A stretch of 64,000 bases of DNA from Methanococcoides vulcani (GCF_900111645.1 NZ_FOHQ01000007.1:62001-126000); one strand, 5' to 3'. Counted from the stretch's first letter, positions 50,624 through 58,863 are shown. The notes: generated by a model from the letters alone, not told the origin. A program made the numbers and translations.

Positions 50624-50711
50624 GCGGGGGTTGCCCAGCCAGGCCAAAGGCGCTAGGTTGAGGGCCTAGTCTCGTAGGAGTTCGTGTGTTCGAATCACAC
50701 CTCCCGCACCA
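50624..50711 (+). tRNA. tRNA-Leu (anticodon GAG), copy 1
   Basis: The acceptor GCGGGGG pairs with CTCCCGC. The anticodon stem-loop CTAGG-TTGAGGG-CCTAG gives anticodon GAG. A long variable arm and T loop TTCGAAT are present, and the 3' CCA is encoded. TATA-like TTTATATTTAA lies about 30 nt upstream. Confidence 0.96.
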
Positions 50712-50794
50712 AATCATTCTGATAAACGCCTTAACGATGCGATCCTGAGATCTTTCAGGATGGTAACTCGATATATTTAAGCAACAACCTTTTT

Positions 50795-50882
50795 GCGGGG
50801 GTTGCCCAGCCAGGCCAAAGGCGCTAGGTTGAGGGCCTAGTCTCGTAGGAGTTCGTGTGTTCGAATCACACCTCCCGCACCA
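50795..50882 (+). tRNA. tRNA-Leu (anticodon GAG), copy 2
   Basis: This copy is identical to the first over all 88 nt, including the encoded CCA, 171 nt downstream. It has its own TATA-like ATATATTTAA at 50771-50780, so it is probably transcribed independently. Confidence 0.96.
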
Positions 50883-51093
50883 TTTTATTATTTTCAATAA
50901 TTATGGCTTCTAGCTGGCGGTATCTATGAATTACTGGTATCTATTAATTGATGCTACCTACCAATTGATGTATCTATGATTGATCACGCCTATTAATTGA
51001 TGATCAATTTAGCTACTAATTTGATCAACCAATGAAATTTTCAAATAAAAAAAGAATGGGAATGCAAAAGCATCTCTCAGGTCAGGTATTTTG
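50883..51093. repeat. AT-rich intergenic region with short direct repeats
   Basis: TATTAATTGATG occurs at 50942-50953 and 50991-51002, with the shorter CAATTGATG at 50962-50970. GGTATCTAT occurs at 50919-50927 and 50936-50944, with GTATCTAT at 50970-50977. There is no ORF. The pattern looks like slipped duplication rather than CRISPR, since unit length and spacing are irregular. Confidence 0.45.
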
Positions 51094-53022
51094 TTAGTTC
51101 TCTTCTTCGATGTGTTCCGCTACACCCAAAACAACGATCTTTGTTTCTACCAGTGTATCAGAACTTTCAAGGATCACCTCATCCTTTTTAATATCTATCT
51201 TCACGGAATCCGGGTCAAGGTCTGCATCTCTCATGTATTCCCGAACGGTATCCTCCCCCAGTTTGAGGGCATGTTCCAATGCTTCTTCATATTCGTAGAA
51301 GTTCTCCCTTCCTTTTTCTGAATAAACGTAGAACTCCCAGTCCGGTGCGGCCATGGAAACCGGTCGTATCAGGATCTCAACTCTCCTGATACCCTTTGCA
51401 GCTAATGCTCCTGCGGCATTACCCACACTTGCAAATTCCGGTAATATGATCTCTGCATCCAGCAAGTTATTCATCTCTTCAAGATATGCGATCACAGGAC
51501 CACCTATTAGCACCACTGGAACTCCTACTTTGAACTGGATGGGTGATTCAACATCGAAGATATTACGTATCTCATCCCTTGATATGTTCTCCAGGAAGAA
51601 TGAAACAAGGTCCGCCGCCATGTTCTTGGCAAACTCCTTTTTGACATAGGATGCGAACTCCTCTGCTTCCATCTTACAAAGGGATCCGAGATACTGCGCA
51701 CCGATGCGGGATGCCTCTGCATTATACTCCGTATATTCACCAAGCACATGCAAAGCATCCGTGGGTGTAAAATTGATGGGTTGTATTAGCCTTTTCTGCA
51801 TGAGTATGTCCAGGTGCTTCGATGAAGGATATTTGTTTATGCGTTTGCGTATTTCCTTGAGGGATGTCGGCTCAGCCGGGATCGCATTAAGGATCTCTGT
51901 TTCTATATCGCTCAATTCCATCGGCTCATACTTCGTTCTTATGTAGAACTTGGTCGGCTGGAAGTTTATTCCTATTAAACCCTTTGAAGGCATTGGATTA
52001 TTGGCAAGTTGTTCGACGAATTGGGGGAACTGTGCCGCTGCCCTGCATAGGGGTATGACCCTTCGCGGTCCGAAATTTACCTTTGATGTACGGACCCAGA
52101 TATCACTGTCCCCTCCAAGTGCTGATGTTTCCATTCTGATGGCCTTGACCCTCGTCTTCCATCCGCCTACAACAGCGCCGGCTTCACTCATTTCCGGGAC
52201 GCCATCTCTTATCACGGACACGTCAGTACTCGTTCCGCCTACATCTATGACTGCACAGCTATCTCTCTTTGAAAGGAAAGAAGCACCTACAAGACTTCCG
52301 GCAGGACCCGAGAATATAGATTCGATGGGTTTTTCCAGTGCACCCTTGATGCCAACTACCGACCCGTCACATTTGAGCATGAATATCTTGGCTTTCATTC
52401 CACGGTTGCGGATCTCGGATTCCACACTGGACATGAACTTCTCCGTTATGGGCAGCAATTGTGCGTTGAAGAATGCCGTCACAGCCCTCTCAAATGCGCC
52501 AAGGTCCTGTGAAAGCTCATGTGCACATACCACTGGCATGCCTGTGGTCTTCCTGACGATTTCCTTGACCCTCAGTTCATGCTCATGGTTTCGAATGCTG
52601 AAATATGAAGAAACAGCAAATGCTGCAACATGCTCCTTTGTCCTCTGTGCAAATTCCCTTACTGCATTTTCATCAAGTGGCTCTGCTTCAGCACCCTTGC
52701 TATCGTGCCCTCCTTTGACCTGTATAAAATGTTCTGTGGGCAGGTCTGTGCTGATAAAATAGTCTCCTACGAGGATGAGTCCCACAGGGAAACCGGTGCC
52801 TTCAAGGATCGTGTTGGTGGAGAGGGTGGTCGATACTGACACAACATCTATCTGTGAAAGAATGTTCTGATCGATCCCGTCAAGAGCTTCACGAATACCA
52901 TCCAGTGGATCTGGATAGGTTGTCAAAGCCTTATAGGACGCAATTATAGAATCATCCGGGCTTCTTACAACAACGGCATCTGTATAAGTGCCTCCTGCAT
53001 CAATTCCAAGATTTAGTTTCAT
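51094..53022 (-). CDS. Hydantoinase/oxoprolinase (HyuA) family ATPase
   Basis: The 642-aa protein belongs to the HyuA branch of the ASKHA ATPases. The N-terminal phosphate loop is GIDAGGTYTDAVVV, and the second domain carries AVIDVGGTSTDVSVIRDG. Family members hydrolyse N-methylhydantoin or 5-oxoproline, or act in carboxylases, normally with a HyuB partner. No hyuB is adjacent, and an extra helical segment (about 395-440) is inserted. I chose ATG 53022, 4 nt after GGAGATC. It lies 32 nt downstream of the Orc1/Cdc6 gene. Substrate unknown. Confidence 0.8.
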   Translation of the reverse strand: MKLNLGIDAGGTYTDAVVVRSPDDSIIASYKALTTYPDPLDGIREALDGIDQNILSQIDVVSVSTTLSTNTILEGTGFPVGLILVGDYFISTDLPTEHFIQVKGGHDSKGAEAEPLDENAVREFAQRTKEHVAAFAVSSYFSIRNHEHELRVKEIVRKTTGMPVVCAHELSQDLGAFERAVTAFFNAQLLPITEKFMSSVESEIRNRGMKAKIFMLKCDGSVVGIKGALEKPIESIFSGPAGSLVGASFLSKRDSCAVIDVGGTSTDVSVIRDGVPEMSEAGAVVGGWKTRVKAIRMETSALGGDSDIWVRTSKVNFGPRRVIPLCRAAAQFPQFVEQLANNPMPSKGLIGINFQPTKFYIRTKYEPMELSDIETEILNAIPAEPTSLKEIRKRINKYPSSKHLDILMQKRLIQPINFTPTDALHVLGEYTEYNAEASRIGAQYLGSLCKMEAEEFASYVKKEFAKNMAADLVSFFLENISRDEIRNIFDVESPIQFKVGVPVVLIGGPVIAYLEEMNNLLDAEIILPEFASVGNAAGALAAKGIRRVEILIRPVSMAAPDWEFYVYSEKGRENFYEYEEALEHALKLGEDTVREYMRDADLDPDSVKIDIKKDEVILESSDTLVETKIVVLGVAEHIEEEN

Positions 53023-53054
53023 GCTGATCTCCATTTATATAACTCGTATTCATG

Positions 53055-54236
53055 TCACAGTTCCTTAAGCCTGTAATCTGAATAAAGCGTATTTTCTATT
53101 TTCTGTGGGTTCTTTCTCATTGATACAAGGCGTGTTTTGCCATATCTTCCCCTGCTTCGTACAGGTGCGGAAATGATCCCTTTCATGTCGAACTCTGAGA
53201 CAATCCCGGAAACGCTGGTGCGTCCCAGGGGATTAGTGCCTATCCGGTCACAAAATTTCCTGTAGAGCGTCTCAATTTGCCCTGTTGTGATCTTGTCGTT
53301 CAGCTCTCTGGTCAACCTGATGATGCTAAGCAATACAAGTTTTGAATGTATTGGAAGATTTTCCAGTGAACTTACGAGATAGTTATCTCCCATCTCTTCA
53401 TTTGCGAGTAGCACATGGTTCTCAGTAACCTTTTCTGCATTCGAACTATCGGCGATGTCCCCAGCCCTTTCTAACAATCTCAGGGATTTTCCTGAATCAT
53501 GTTCTTCCCCGGATAGCTCTGCACACAATGGGATGACTTCCTTTTCAACGATATCTTCCTCAAACGCAATGGCACAGCGTCCATTCAGTATTTGCTCGAT
53601 CTGAACCTTGCTATATGGGGGATATACAATGTTCCTGTGTTGAAGTGATGAAACAATATTCTGCTCAATTCTCCCCGAAAAGAACATATCGTCAGTTATT
53701 CCAATGATGCCTATGAATATATCATCTTCGATGCTCATATTCTCACCGGCATGGCTTAGGTCGTAGAGTATGCTGTGGTTCTTCAGCGCTTCGATCTCAT
53801 CAAAGACCACAATGATTGTAGTTCTCTTTTCGTTCAGTGCTTTCCATAGCGCTCTATAATATTTGCCCATGGAAAGCCCGGTCTTTGGTACTTCTGTTTC
53901 TGGTGATACTTTATCCAAGATCTCAAGTATGATCTTGCTGGTCGTGTTGATCTTCCGGCAGTTGATAAAGACGGGCACAACATTAAGCCCTTCTTTCTCA
54001 ATGGTCCCGGTCAGTTGTTTTAGAACAAATCTAACAACAGTTGTCTTGCCGGTTCCTTTTTTTCCGGATATCAAGGCATTTACAGGTTCTCCGTGGTGGA
54101 GTACAGGCCTGATCAGCGAAGCCACTTCTTTTACCTGCTCTTCTCTTCCAACAAGCTGGTCCGGAAGATATTGTGAAGATAGCACAGACCTGTTCCTGAA
54201 TTTCTGTATTCCGTTTATTCCGAAAATATCATTCAT
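53055..54236 (-). CDS. Orc1/Cdc6 family AAA+ protein
   Basis: The 393-aa protein has Walker A GKKGTGKTT, Walker B VVFDEIEAL, and a C-terminal winged helix with the Cdc6 signature (VSEFDMKGIISAPVRSRGRYGKT). Orc1/Cdc6 proteins bind origins and load MCM. Methanosarcinales carry more than one, and this sequence looks like a divergent one. I chose ATG 54236, 17 nt after the stop of the upstream MtmB-like gene. The longer frame overlaps that gene. An operon between a methyltransferase and a HyuA protein is unusual for a replication initiator. Confidence 0.85.
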   Translation of the reverse strand: MNDIFGINGIQKFRNRSVLSSQYLPDQLVGREEQVKEVASLIRPVLHHGEPVNALISGKKGTGKTTVVRFVLKQLTGTIEKEGLNVVPVFINCRKINTTSKIILEILDKVSPETEVPKTGLSMGKYYRALWKALNEKRTTIIVVFDEIEALKNHSILYDLSHAGENMSIEDDIFIGIIGITDDMFFSGRIEQNIVSSLQHRNIVYPPYSKVQIEQILNGRCAIAFEEDIVEKEVIPLCAELSGEEHDSGKSLRLLERAGDIADSSNAEKVTENHVLLANEEMGDNYLVSSLENLPIHSKLVLLSIIRLTRELNDKITTGQIETLYRKFCDRIGTNPLGRTSVSGIVSEFDMKGIISAPVRSRGRYGKTRLVSMRKNPQKIENTLYSDYRLKEL

Positions 54237-54252
54237 GATAATTCCACGAATC

Positions 54253-55623
54253 TTATTCAATACCGCAGTATCCGCTAACCTCTGCAAACACATCCCTGTA
54301 GAGTCCCATATATTCATCTGTGGGTCTCATCTCATATTCCGATCTTACGTCATAGCATTCTCTGAAAGGTTTACCTTCAGGAGCATGTACCAGCAAGTTC
54401 TCATATTTTTTGTAGATCTTTCGGACAGCTTCATCTGCTTCTGCAAGTGACAGGCTTGTAGCCATGTGTGCTACTTCTCCCATGAACCGGGATTCAAGTC
54501 CAGTGGAGTGGTCTGCACCCGCTCCGCGAGCTCCGACAGGTCCGATAAGCATGTCCCTTCCGGAAACAGTATCTCCAATAGCCTGTGCAGCGGTCTCATA
54601 GAACATCATGTCAGTACAGCATCCTGCAAGATTCCAGTAATATCGTGCTGTGTAGTGGTGCATGTTGCGTGAAATGGCAATGGATGATAGATTAGATCCC
54701 CACATGATCTCTTTTGTTGAGGATGAATTTGTATTCACATGCACAGCACCGGATACGTGTACACTTGCACTGGTAAGTATCTTTGACTGGATGGTCTCTG
54801 CTACATCAACGATGGCCAGTCCTTCAGGTGTACCAATACCTGTACCCCCGAAAACCGGACATTGCCCGCTCAGGAAATGATTTCCGTGCTCAAGGTGGAA
54901 TATGGATTTGTAGAACGTTTCATAGTCGGTCTTTAGTTCATCCAGCTGATAGACCTCCTGAACATCTGCACTGGAGTAAAGTTCATCAGAAGATACCAGC
55001 ATGTATGCCGGTGAAATAGTTGGTGTTCCCGGCCCCATCAATGCAAGACCTTCACGTCCTGCAAGTTTTGTTGCAAGCCTTTCCTCCCTCGCTTCTTTCA
55101 GGGCGGCAAGCATCTCAAAAGGTGTTTTACCGCGTATTCCTTTTCCACCCATCTTTTCCAGGGCGCCTGCATATAAGCCCTGTACGATAGGCTCCATGGC
55201 CGAGCTTAAGTGAACTTCAAGGAAGTTTTCCTCGGAAACCGTACCTCCCATGGGACCTCCGATTATAACCGGTGGTTCGGAGTCCATTGTGTATCTAAAA
55301 GGAACGATGACCTTTTCCTTTAGTCTTCCGATCTCAAGCATCTCAGAGGTGTTCAGGGATTTGATAATATCCTCTTCTTCGATCTTTATCGTTTTCTTTG
55401 TGTCGATACAGTAGATCCCCTGGGATCTCAAAAGCTGGACTGCAGCTTCAAATACAGAGTCTGCAAGGCTCGTATCAGTTGGAACGATACTCTCGCCATC
55501 ATATTTGATATCATATTCCTCTGCCAGTTCCTGTGATCGCATGAACACTTCCATGTCATGTTTTTCTTCGGACTTTTCTTCCCCGGTGGTAGCATATTTG
55601 AGGTATTTGTAGATATTATTCAT
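54253..55623 (-). CDS. MtmB-family (monomethylamine methyltransferase) homologue lacking pyrrolysine
   Basis: MtmB transfers the methyl of monomethylamine to a corrinoid protein and uses pyrrolysine (UAG) in its TIM barrel. This 456-aa protein aligns with it throughout from memory: GIYCIDT, VIIGGPMGG, TPFEMLAA, VYQLDELKTD, PVFGGTGIG, DTVSGRD, TTGMEAR-like STGLESRFMGEVA, and ECYDV. In the catalytic region it reads AGREGLALMGPGTP, where MtmB has GRPGMGV-Pyl-GPETS. The codon is ATG (55038-55036), residue 196. No TAG occurs in the frame. The start at 55623 follows AAAGGAG. No corrinoid protein gene is adjacent, so its substrate and partner are unknown. It heads a three-gene minus-strand cluster. 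Confidence 0.85.
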   Translation of the reverse strand: MNNIYKYLKYATTGEEKSEEKHDMEVFMRSQELAEEYDIKYDGESIVPTDTSLADSVFEAAVQLLRSQGIYCIDTKKTIKIEEEDIIKSLNTSEMLEIGRLKEKVIVPFRYTMDSEPPVIIGGPMGGTVSEENFLEVHLSSAMEPIVQGLYAGALEKMGGKGIRGKTPFEMLAALKEAREERLATKLAGREGLALMGPGTPTISPAYMLVSSDELYSSADVQEVYQLDELKTDYETFYKSIFHLEHGNHFLSGQCPVFGGTGIGTPEGLAIVDVAETIQSKILTSASVHVSGAVHVNTNSSSTKEIMWGSNLSSIAISRNMHHYTARYYWNLAGCCTDMMFYETAAQAIGDTVSGRDMLIGPVGARGAGADHSTGLESRFMGEVAHMATSLSLAEADEAVRKIYKKYENLLVHAPEGKPFRECYDVRSEYEMRPTDEYMGLYRDVFAEVSGYCGIE

Positions 55624-55892
55624 AATATTGACTCCTTTGTTTTTCATTAATGGTTTTGTTTTTATTTATGGAAATTCCATGCAAATGTACTCTAAACCTC
55701 TATTGACATGAAGCGGTACATATAACTTTCCATGTTTTTATTATCTGACCACAATTGACATGGAAAATCTTTGGTAATAATGTCTAATTATTTGTTATCT
55801 TTAACATATGGCAGAAAACGGCAGAATACTTTCACCCCGCTTGGCAGTCATTAATATATCCAGAAGTAATACTGTTAATTGAGGTGAAATAT
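55624..55892. promoter_or_regulatory. Divergent promoter region with repeated TTCCAT/ATGGAA sites
   Basis: A 13-nt palindrome ATGGAAATTCCAT (55668-55680) and an inverted pair TTTCCATGT (55727-55735) and ACATGGAAA (55758-55766) lie upstream of the MtmB-like gene. A minus-strand TATA-like element (TTATATGT, about 55718-55726) sits between them. On the plus strand AATATAT near 55853 could serve the 26-codon gene. The arrangement suggests an operator array, although no regulator is identified. Confidence 0.45.
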
Positions 55893-55973
55893 ATGGATGA
55901 TTTCTTTACAGAACTGGTAAACAGGGCAAGATACTATGAACAATTCGAAGAATTCGTAAGAGCGCACAAATGA
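55893..55973 (+). CDS. 26-residue microprotein with strong ribosome site
   Basis: The frame ATG 55893 to TGA 55973 encodes 26 residues (it begins MDDFFTELVNRARYYEQF): a charged amphipathic helix with aromatic residues and no cysteine. An ideal GAGGTGA lies 6 nt upstream, with a TATA-like element about 40 nt before the start. I recognise no family. The signals are better than chance would give, but translation is unproven. Confidence 0.5.
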   Translation: MDDFFTELVNRARYYEQFEEFVRAHK

Positions 55974-56119
55974 GCTCGTTTAAGCACTGGCCGTAGTTCC
56001 TCCATCCCGTCAGGATTGTTTGCTTTCGCTGCGGCCCCTCTTTTTCAAATTGTTTTTTCTCTTGAATAACGTCTGTTTACTTTCGCTTTGATGTATTCGA
56101 ATGTGTTCGATGATCAATA

Positions 56120-56962
56120 TTAGCTTTTATTCGTTTTCCTTATCTTACTAAGAAAACGCGTTGTTCTATGCTGTTCTTTCCTTTTCTGTTCAGCCAGGCG
56201 TGTCTGGTAGATGCGAATTGAGCGTAAGAAATCGATCTTGCGGAACTCCGGCCAGAATGGTGCACAGAAGTATGCGGCACATTCATTCCCGTTGGCCTGC
56301 CACGGCAGGAAATTTGATACTCTTTCATTTCCTCCTGTGCGTATTATAAGGTCAACGTTGGATACGGCTGCTCCTTCTGCAGGACAAAAATGGTCGCCAA
56401 TTGTGGTTTCATTAATATCGTCCAATGATAGCTGACGCTTCAGTACCTTATCTGCCATTTTCCTGACAGCCTGTACGATATCCTGTCTTCCACCATATGC
56501 TAGGGCAACGTTCAGGTTGAATTTGTCATAATCCTTCGTCGCCTGTTCAATTCTTTCAGCGGATTCCTGAAGGTCCTCTGGCAGGAGGGTGCGGTCTCCT
56601 ATCACACGCACTCTGATCTTTTTTTCATGTGTGCGTTCGCTCTCTCGCATATGATCGAACTTCTTTCCAATAAGCTCAAAGAGTTGCACTGTTTCATCGG
56701 TGGAACGATTGAAGTTCTCTGTAGAAAATGCATAAATAGTAAGTTCCTTAACACCGATCTCATATGACCATTCTATAACCTGCTCGGTTATATCGGCTCC
56801 TCTTGTGTGTCCGTAATTTGTCTTTTTCCCAAGTTTGTTGGCAAACCTGCGGTTTCCGTCCATAATTATAGCTATATGTTCCGGGACAGGTCCGCTTTTA
56901 ACGTCTCTTGAAAGAGACCTTTCATAAGTGCCATAGAAAAGGTTCAGTATGGATCTTATCAT
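56120..56962 (-). CDS. uppS: cis-Prenyl transferase (UppS/dehydrodolichyl diphosphate synthase)
   Basis: The 280-aa enzyme extends isoprenoid diphosphates into the long polyprenol carrier used for surface glycans. It has the catalytic MDGNRRFA motif (usual form MDGNGRWA), YAFSTENFNRS, and the C-terminal RTGGNERVSNFLPWQ motif. I chose ATG 56962, preceded by GGTGGAATC. The frame continues five codons upstream. It fits the nucleotide-sugar gene at the window end by pathway, not by operon. Confidence 0.92.
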   Translation of the reverse strand: MIRSILNLFYGTYERSLSRDVKSGPVPEHIAIIMDGNRRFANKLGKKTNYGHTRGADITEQVIEWSYEIGVKELTIYAFSTENFNRSTDETVQLFELIGKKFDHMRESERTHEKKIRVRVIGDRTLLPEDLQESAERIEQATKDYDKFNLNVALAYGGRQDIVQAVRKMADKVLKRQLSLDDINETTIGDHFCPAEGAAVSNVDLIIRTGGNERVSNFLPWQANGNECAAYFCAPFWPEFRKIDFLRSIRIYQTRLAEQKRKEQHRTTRFLSKIRKTNKS

Positions 56963-57016
56963 GAAGATTCCACCCAAAGAACTAACAAAAGAGAATGGGT
57001 AACATCCTGTGGATGC

Positions 57017-57328
57017 TCAATAGTTGTCAAGAACTGCCTTAACTATAGGTTTATAGTCTTCTTTCAGCAGGTAGATATTATGATCACCGGTTACGTCTAT
57101 ACTGAGTATGCCAAGTCTCGTGTTCATGAGACCAACCATTGCTGAAACGCCTCTGTAACTCACATCAAATTTTTTCTCATTAAGATGTTTGTAGACATCG
57201 CCTGTAGTGAAGGTTCCTCCTTCCAGGAAGAGTTTCAACACATCTTCACGTATACCTGTATCATCACGGCCTAAATATTTAATAAGCCTTGCTTTAACCC
57301 GGTCTTCAATAGTCTCCAGCACAAACAC
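57017..57328 (-). CDS. DUF2551 protein
   Basis: This 103-aa protein looks like a winged-helix protein (VLKLFLEGGTFTTGDVYKHLNEK) and matches DUF2551, a family I know only from methanogens. Function unknown; DNA binding is plausible. The start is uncertain: GTG 57328 sits inside GAGGTG, and the GTG two codons later may be used. It is upstream of uppS on the same strand with a 54-nt gap. Confidence 0.75.
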   Translation of the reverse strand: MFVLETIEDRVKARLIKYLGRDDTGIREDVLKLFLEGGTFTTGDVYKHLNEKKFDVSYRGVSAMVGLMNTRLGILSIDVTGDHNIYLLKEDYKPIVKAVLDNY

Positions 57329-57434
57329 CTCATTTACATCTATGTAATTTCTATTTATAAACTTATGCTAATTTATTTGTTTTATGATACAGAACGCGTT
57401 CCCACTACAACATTAATCCTTATAAATGTTGGTA

Positions 57435-58493
57435 TCAGAGTGGGATTACCTCAACAACCAGTCCATTCTCAAAAGGATATCTCTCAATGATCGATGGAAC
57501 AAATCCTTCATCCTTTAATTCTTCTGCCATGTCCTCGATGAGCCACCAGGGTAACTCTATAGTTTTGTCCTTTACTTCGAACAGGTCATCAGATAGTTCG
57601 AACTGATGTAATACCTCAATCATCCTGTCAGTATCAGCACCTTCAATGGATCCATAAACAATGGTCCCTTCTTCCGTTATCTCATCGATCTGGCGTGCTG
57701 TCTTTCTGGCTATCCTGAGCAGACGTTCACGCAGTTGTCCTGCATCCTTATATCTTGACGAACAAAAATGTATCTTTGGAACATTGTCTGCAAGTTCGAT
57801 CGCATATGCTTCCGATCCTTCCACAGCGTTGCTCATGTCGTTCTTAAGCAGGAAATTCCTCTCTTTCATAGCTATTGCATTCGTATCCGCGAATTCGAGT
57901 TCGTTGAGGTTCAGGAAACAACCTGTGTCTATGACAACATCCCTGACATCGCTCACCCCTTCTATGGAGGGGATTTCCATACCCACTTCCATGCCAAGTT
58001 CAGTGGAATCCTTTATTGCACGCTCAAATTCAGATCCTTTAAGCTTCTTCCACAAATGTTGTGGTGGGTGGAACCTGATCTCATCCAGCCCAGCTTCTGA
58101 AAGGGCTTTTAGTAAATTCCTGTCAGGGGCGATCGAAGTGTACAGATGTATGTGATGTTCTTTACCAAACTGTTCTTTCAGAAGTTTGATGTAATGCAGG
58201 ACTAGGTCCGACCTTATAAGTGGCTCTCCTCCGGTAATGCCTGTTCCCAAAGCATCCATCTGGAGCACTTCATTGATAACATCCTCATCGCTTTTCACCA
58301 GACGTTCATTGGCATAGGTGACATCCTTCTTTCGTTCCTCTGAAAGTGGACAATAGAAACATCCCCTGCCGCATATACCAGTAATGAAAAGCACCATCTT
58401 GGCACCTTTCTGGCACAGTTTGCAGCCTTCTGTGAGATAATTGTAGAAAGACCCTTTATCCGTATGGATGATTCCTTTCATATTGTCGTTCAT
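57435..58493 (-). CDS. Radical SAM protein, COG2108 type
   Basis: The 352-aa protein has the radical SAM motif CGRGCFYC (CX3CX2C), the GGEP motif (ITGGEPLI) and an extra N-terminal CKLC pair. It fits the uncharacterised archaeal COG2108 group. ATG 58493 follows AGAGGAAAT. A ferredoxin gene is divergent 63 nt away and could supply electrons (inference). Confidence 0.85.
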   Translation of the reverse strand: MNDNMKGIIHTDKGSFYNYLTEGCKLCQKGAKMVLFITGICGRGCFYCPLSEERKKDVTYANERLVKSDEDVINEVLQMDALGTGITGGEPLIRSDLVLHYIKLLKEQFGKEHHIHLYTSIAPDRNLLKALSEAGLDEIRFHPPQHLWKKLKGSEFERAIKDSTELGMEVGMEIPSIEGVSDVRDVVIDTGCFLNLNELEFADTNAIAMKERNFLLKNDMSNAVEGSEAYAIELADNVPKIHFCSSRYKDAGQLRERLLRIARKTARQIDEITEEGTIVYGSIEGADTDRMIEVLHQFELSDDLFEVKDKTIELPWWLIEDMAEELKDEGFVPSIIERYPFENGLVVEVIPL

Positions 58494-58562
58494 ATTTCCT
58501 CTTGTATATAAGTCTGGTTTAGATGCAAAAGCGTATCTATTTTGTGATATTATTGTTTGAAG

Positions 58563-58748
58563 ATGAGTAAGGCAGAAGGCTGTATAGCTGTCATCGGATG
58601 CAATAATTGTGGCAAATGTGATAACATTTGTCCCTACGGGGCTTTACAACGCAGGGCTGGAAAGGTCAGCATTGATCATAGCAGATGCACTGTTTGCATG
58701 AAGTGCATCAATGTCTGTCCTGTGAAAGCTCTTGTCTATGTGGATTGA
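58563..58748 (+). CDS. Two-cluster (2x[4Fe-4S]) ferredoxin
   Basis: The protein of about 61 aa has two perfect cluster motifs, CNNCGKCDNICP and CTVCMKCINVCP, and nothing else. It is a soluble low-potential electron carrier. ATG 58563 or TTG 58557 could be the start, as no strong ribosome site is visible. It is divergent from the radical SAM gene. Confidence 0.88.
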   Translation: MSKAEGCIAVIGCNNCGKCDNICPYGALQRRAGKVSIDHSRCTVCMKCINVCPVKALVYVD

Positions 58749-58781
58749 TCCCATTTTGAATGTTGTTTTTTGATCATTCTC

Positions 58782-58837
58782 TTTTGAATATCGAGTTTTG
58801 GAGATTGCTTTTTGAACATCGGGTTTTGGAATTTGCT
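58782..58837 (+). repeat. Tandem 28-nt duplication
   Basis: Two adjacent 28-nt units (58782-58809 and 58810-58837) differ at about four positions; both contain TTTTGA, ATCG and GTTTTGG. A degenerate third copy (CTTTTTGGATATTG) follows. It lies between convergent genes. Confidence 0.55.
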
Positions 58838-58863
58838 CTTGCAATACTGCTTTTTGGATATTG

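Noticed and set aside
50490-50897. A 135-codon minus-strand frame with an exact internal repeat (CGRCDSNTRTPTRLGP)
   Set aside because: It is the antisense translation of the two tRNA-Leu genes plus the rpoD end. The repeat only reflects the duplicated tRNA.
51950-52762. 270-codon plus-strand frame opposite the HyuA gene
   Set aside because: Antisense shadow of the HyuA coding sequence, with no ribosome site and no recognisable domain.
54253-55647. Possibility that the MtmB-like gene hides a pyrrolysine codon
   Set aside because: The frame contains no TAG. The codon at the expected position reads ATG on the coding strand.
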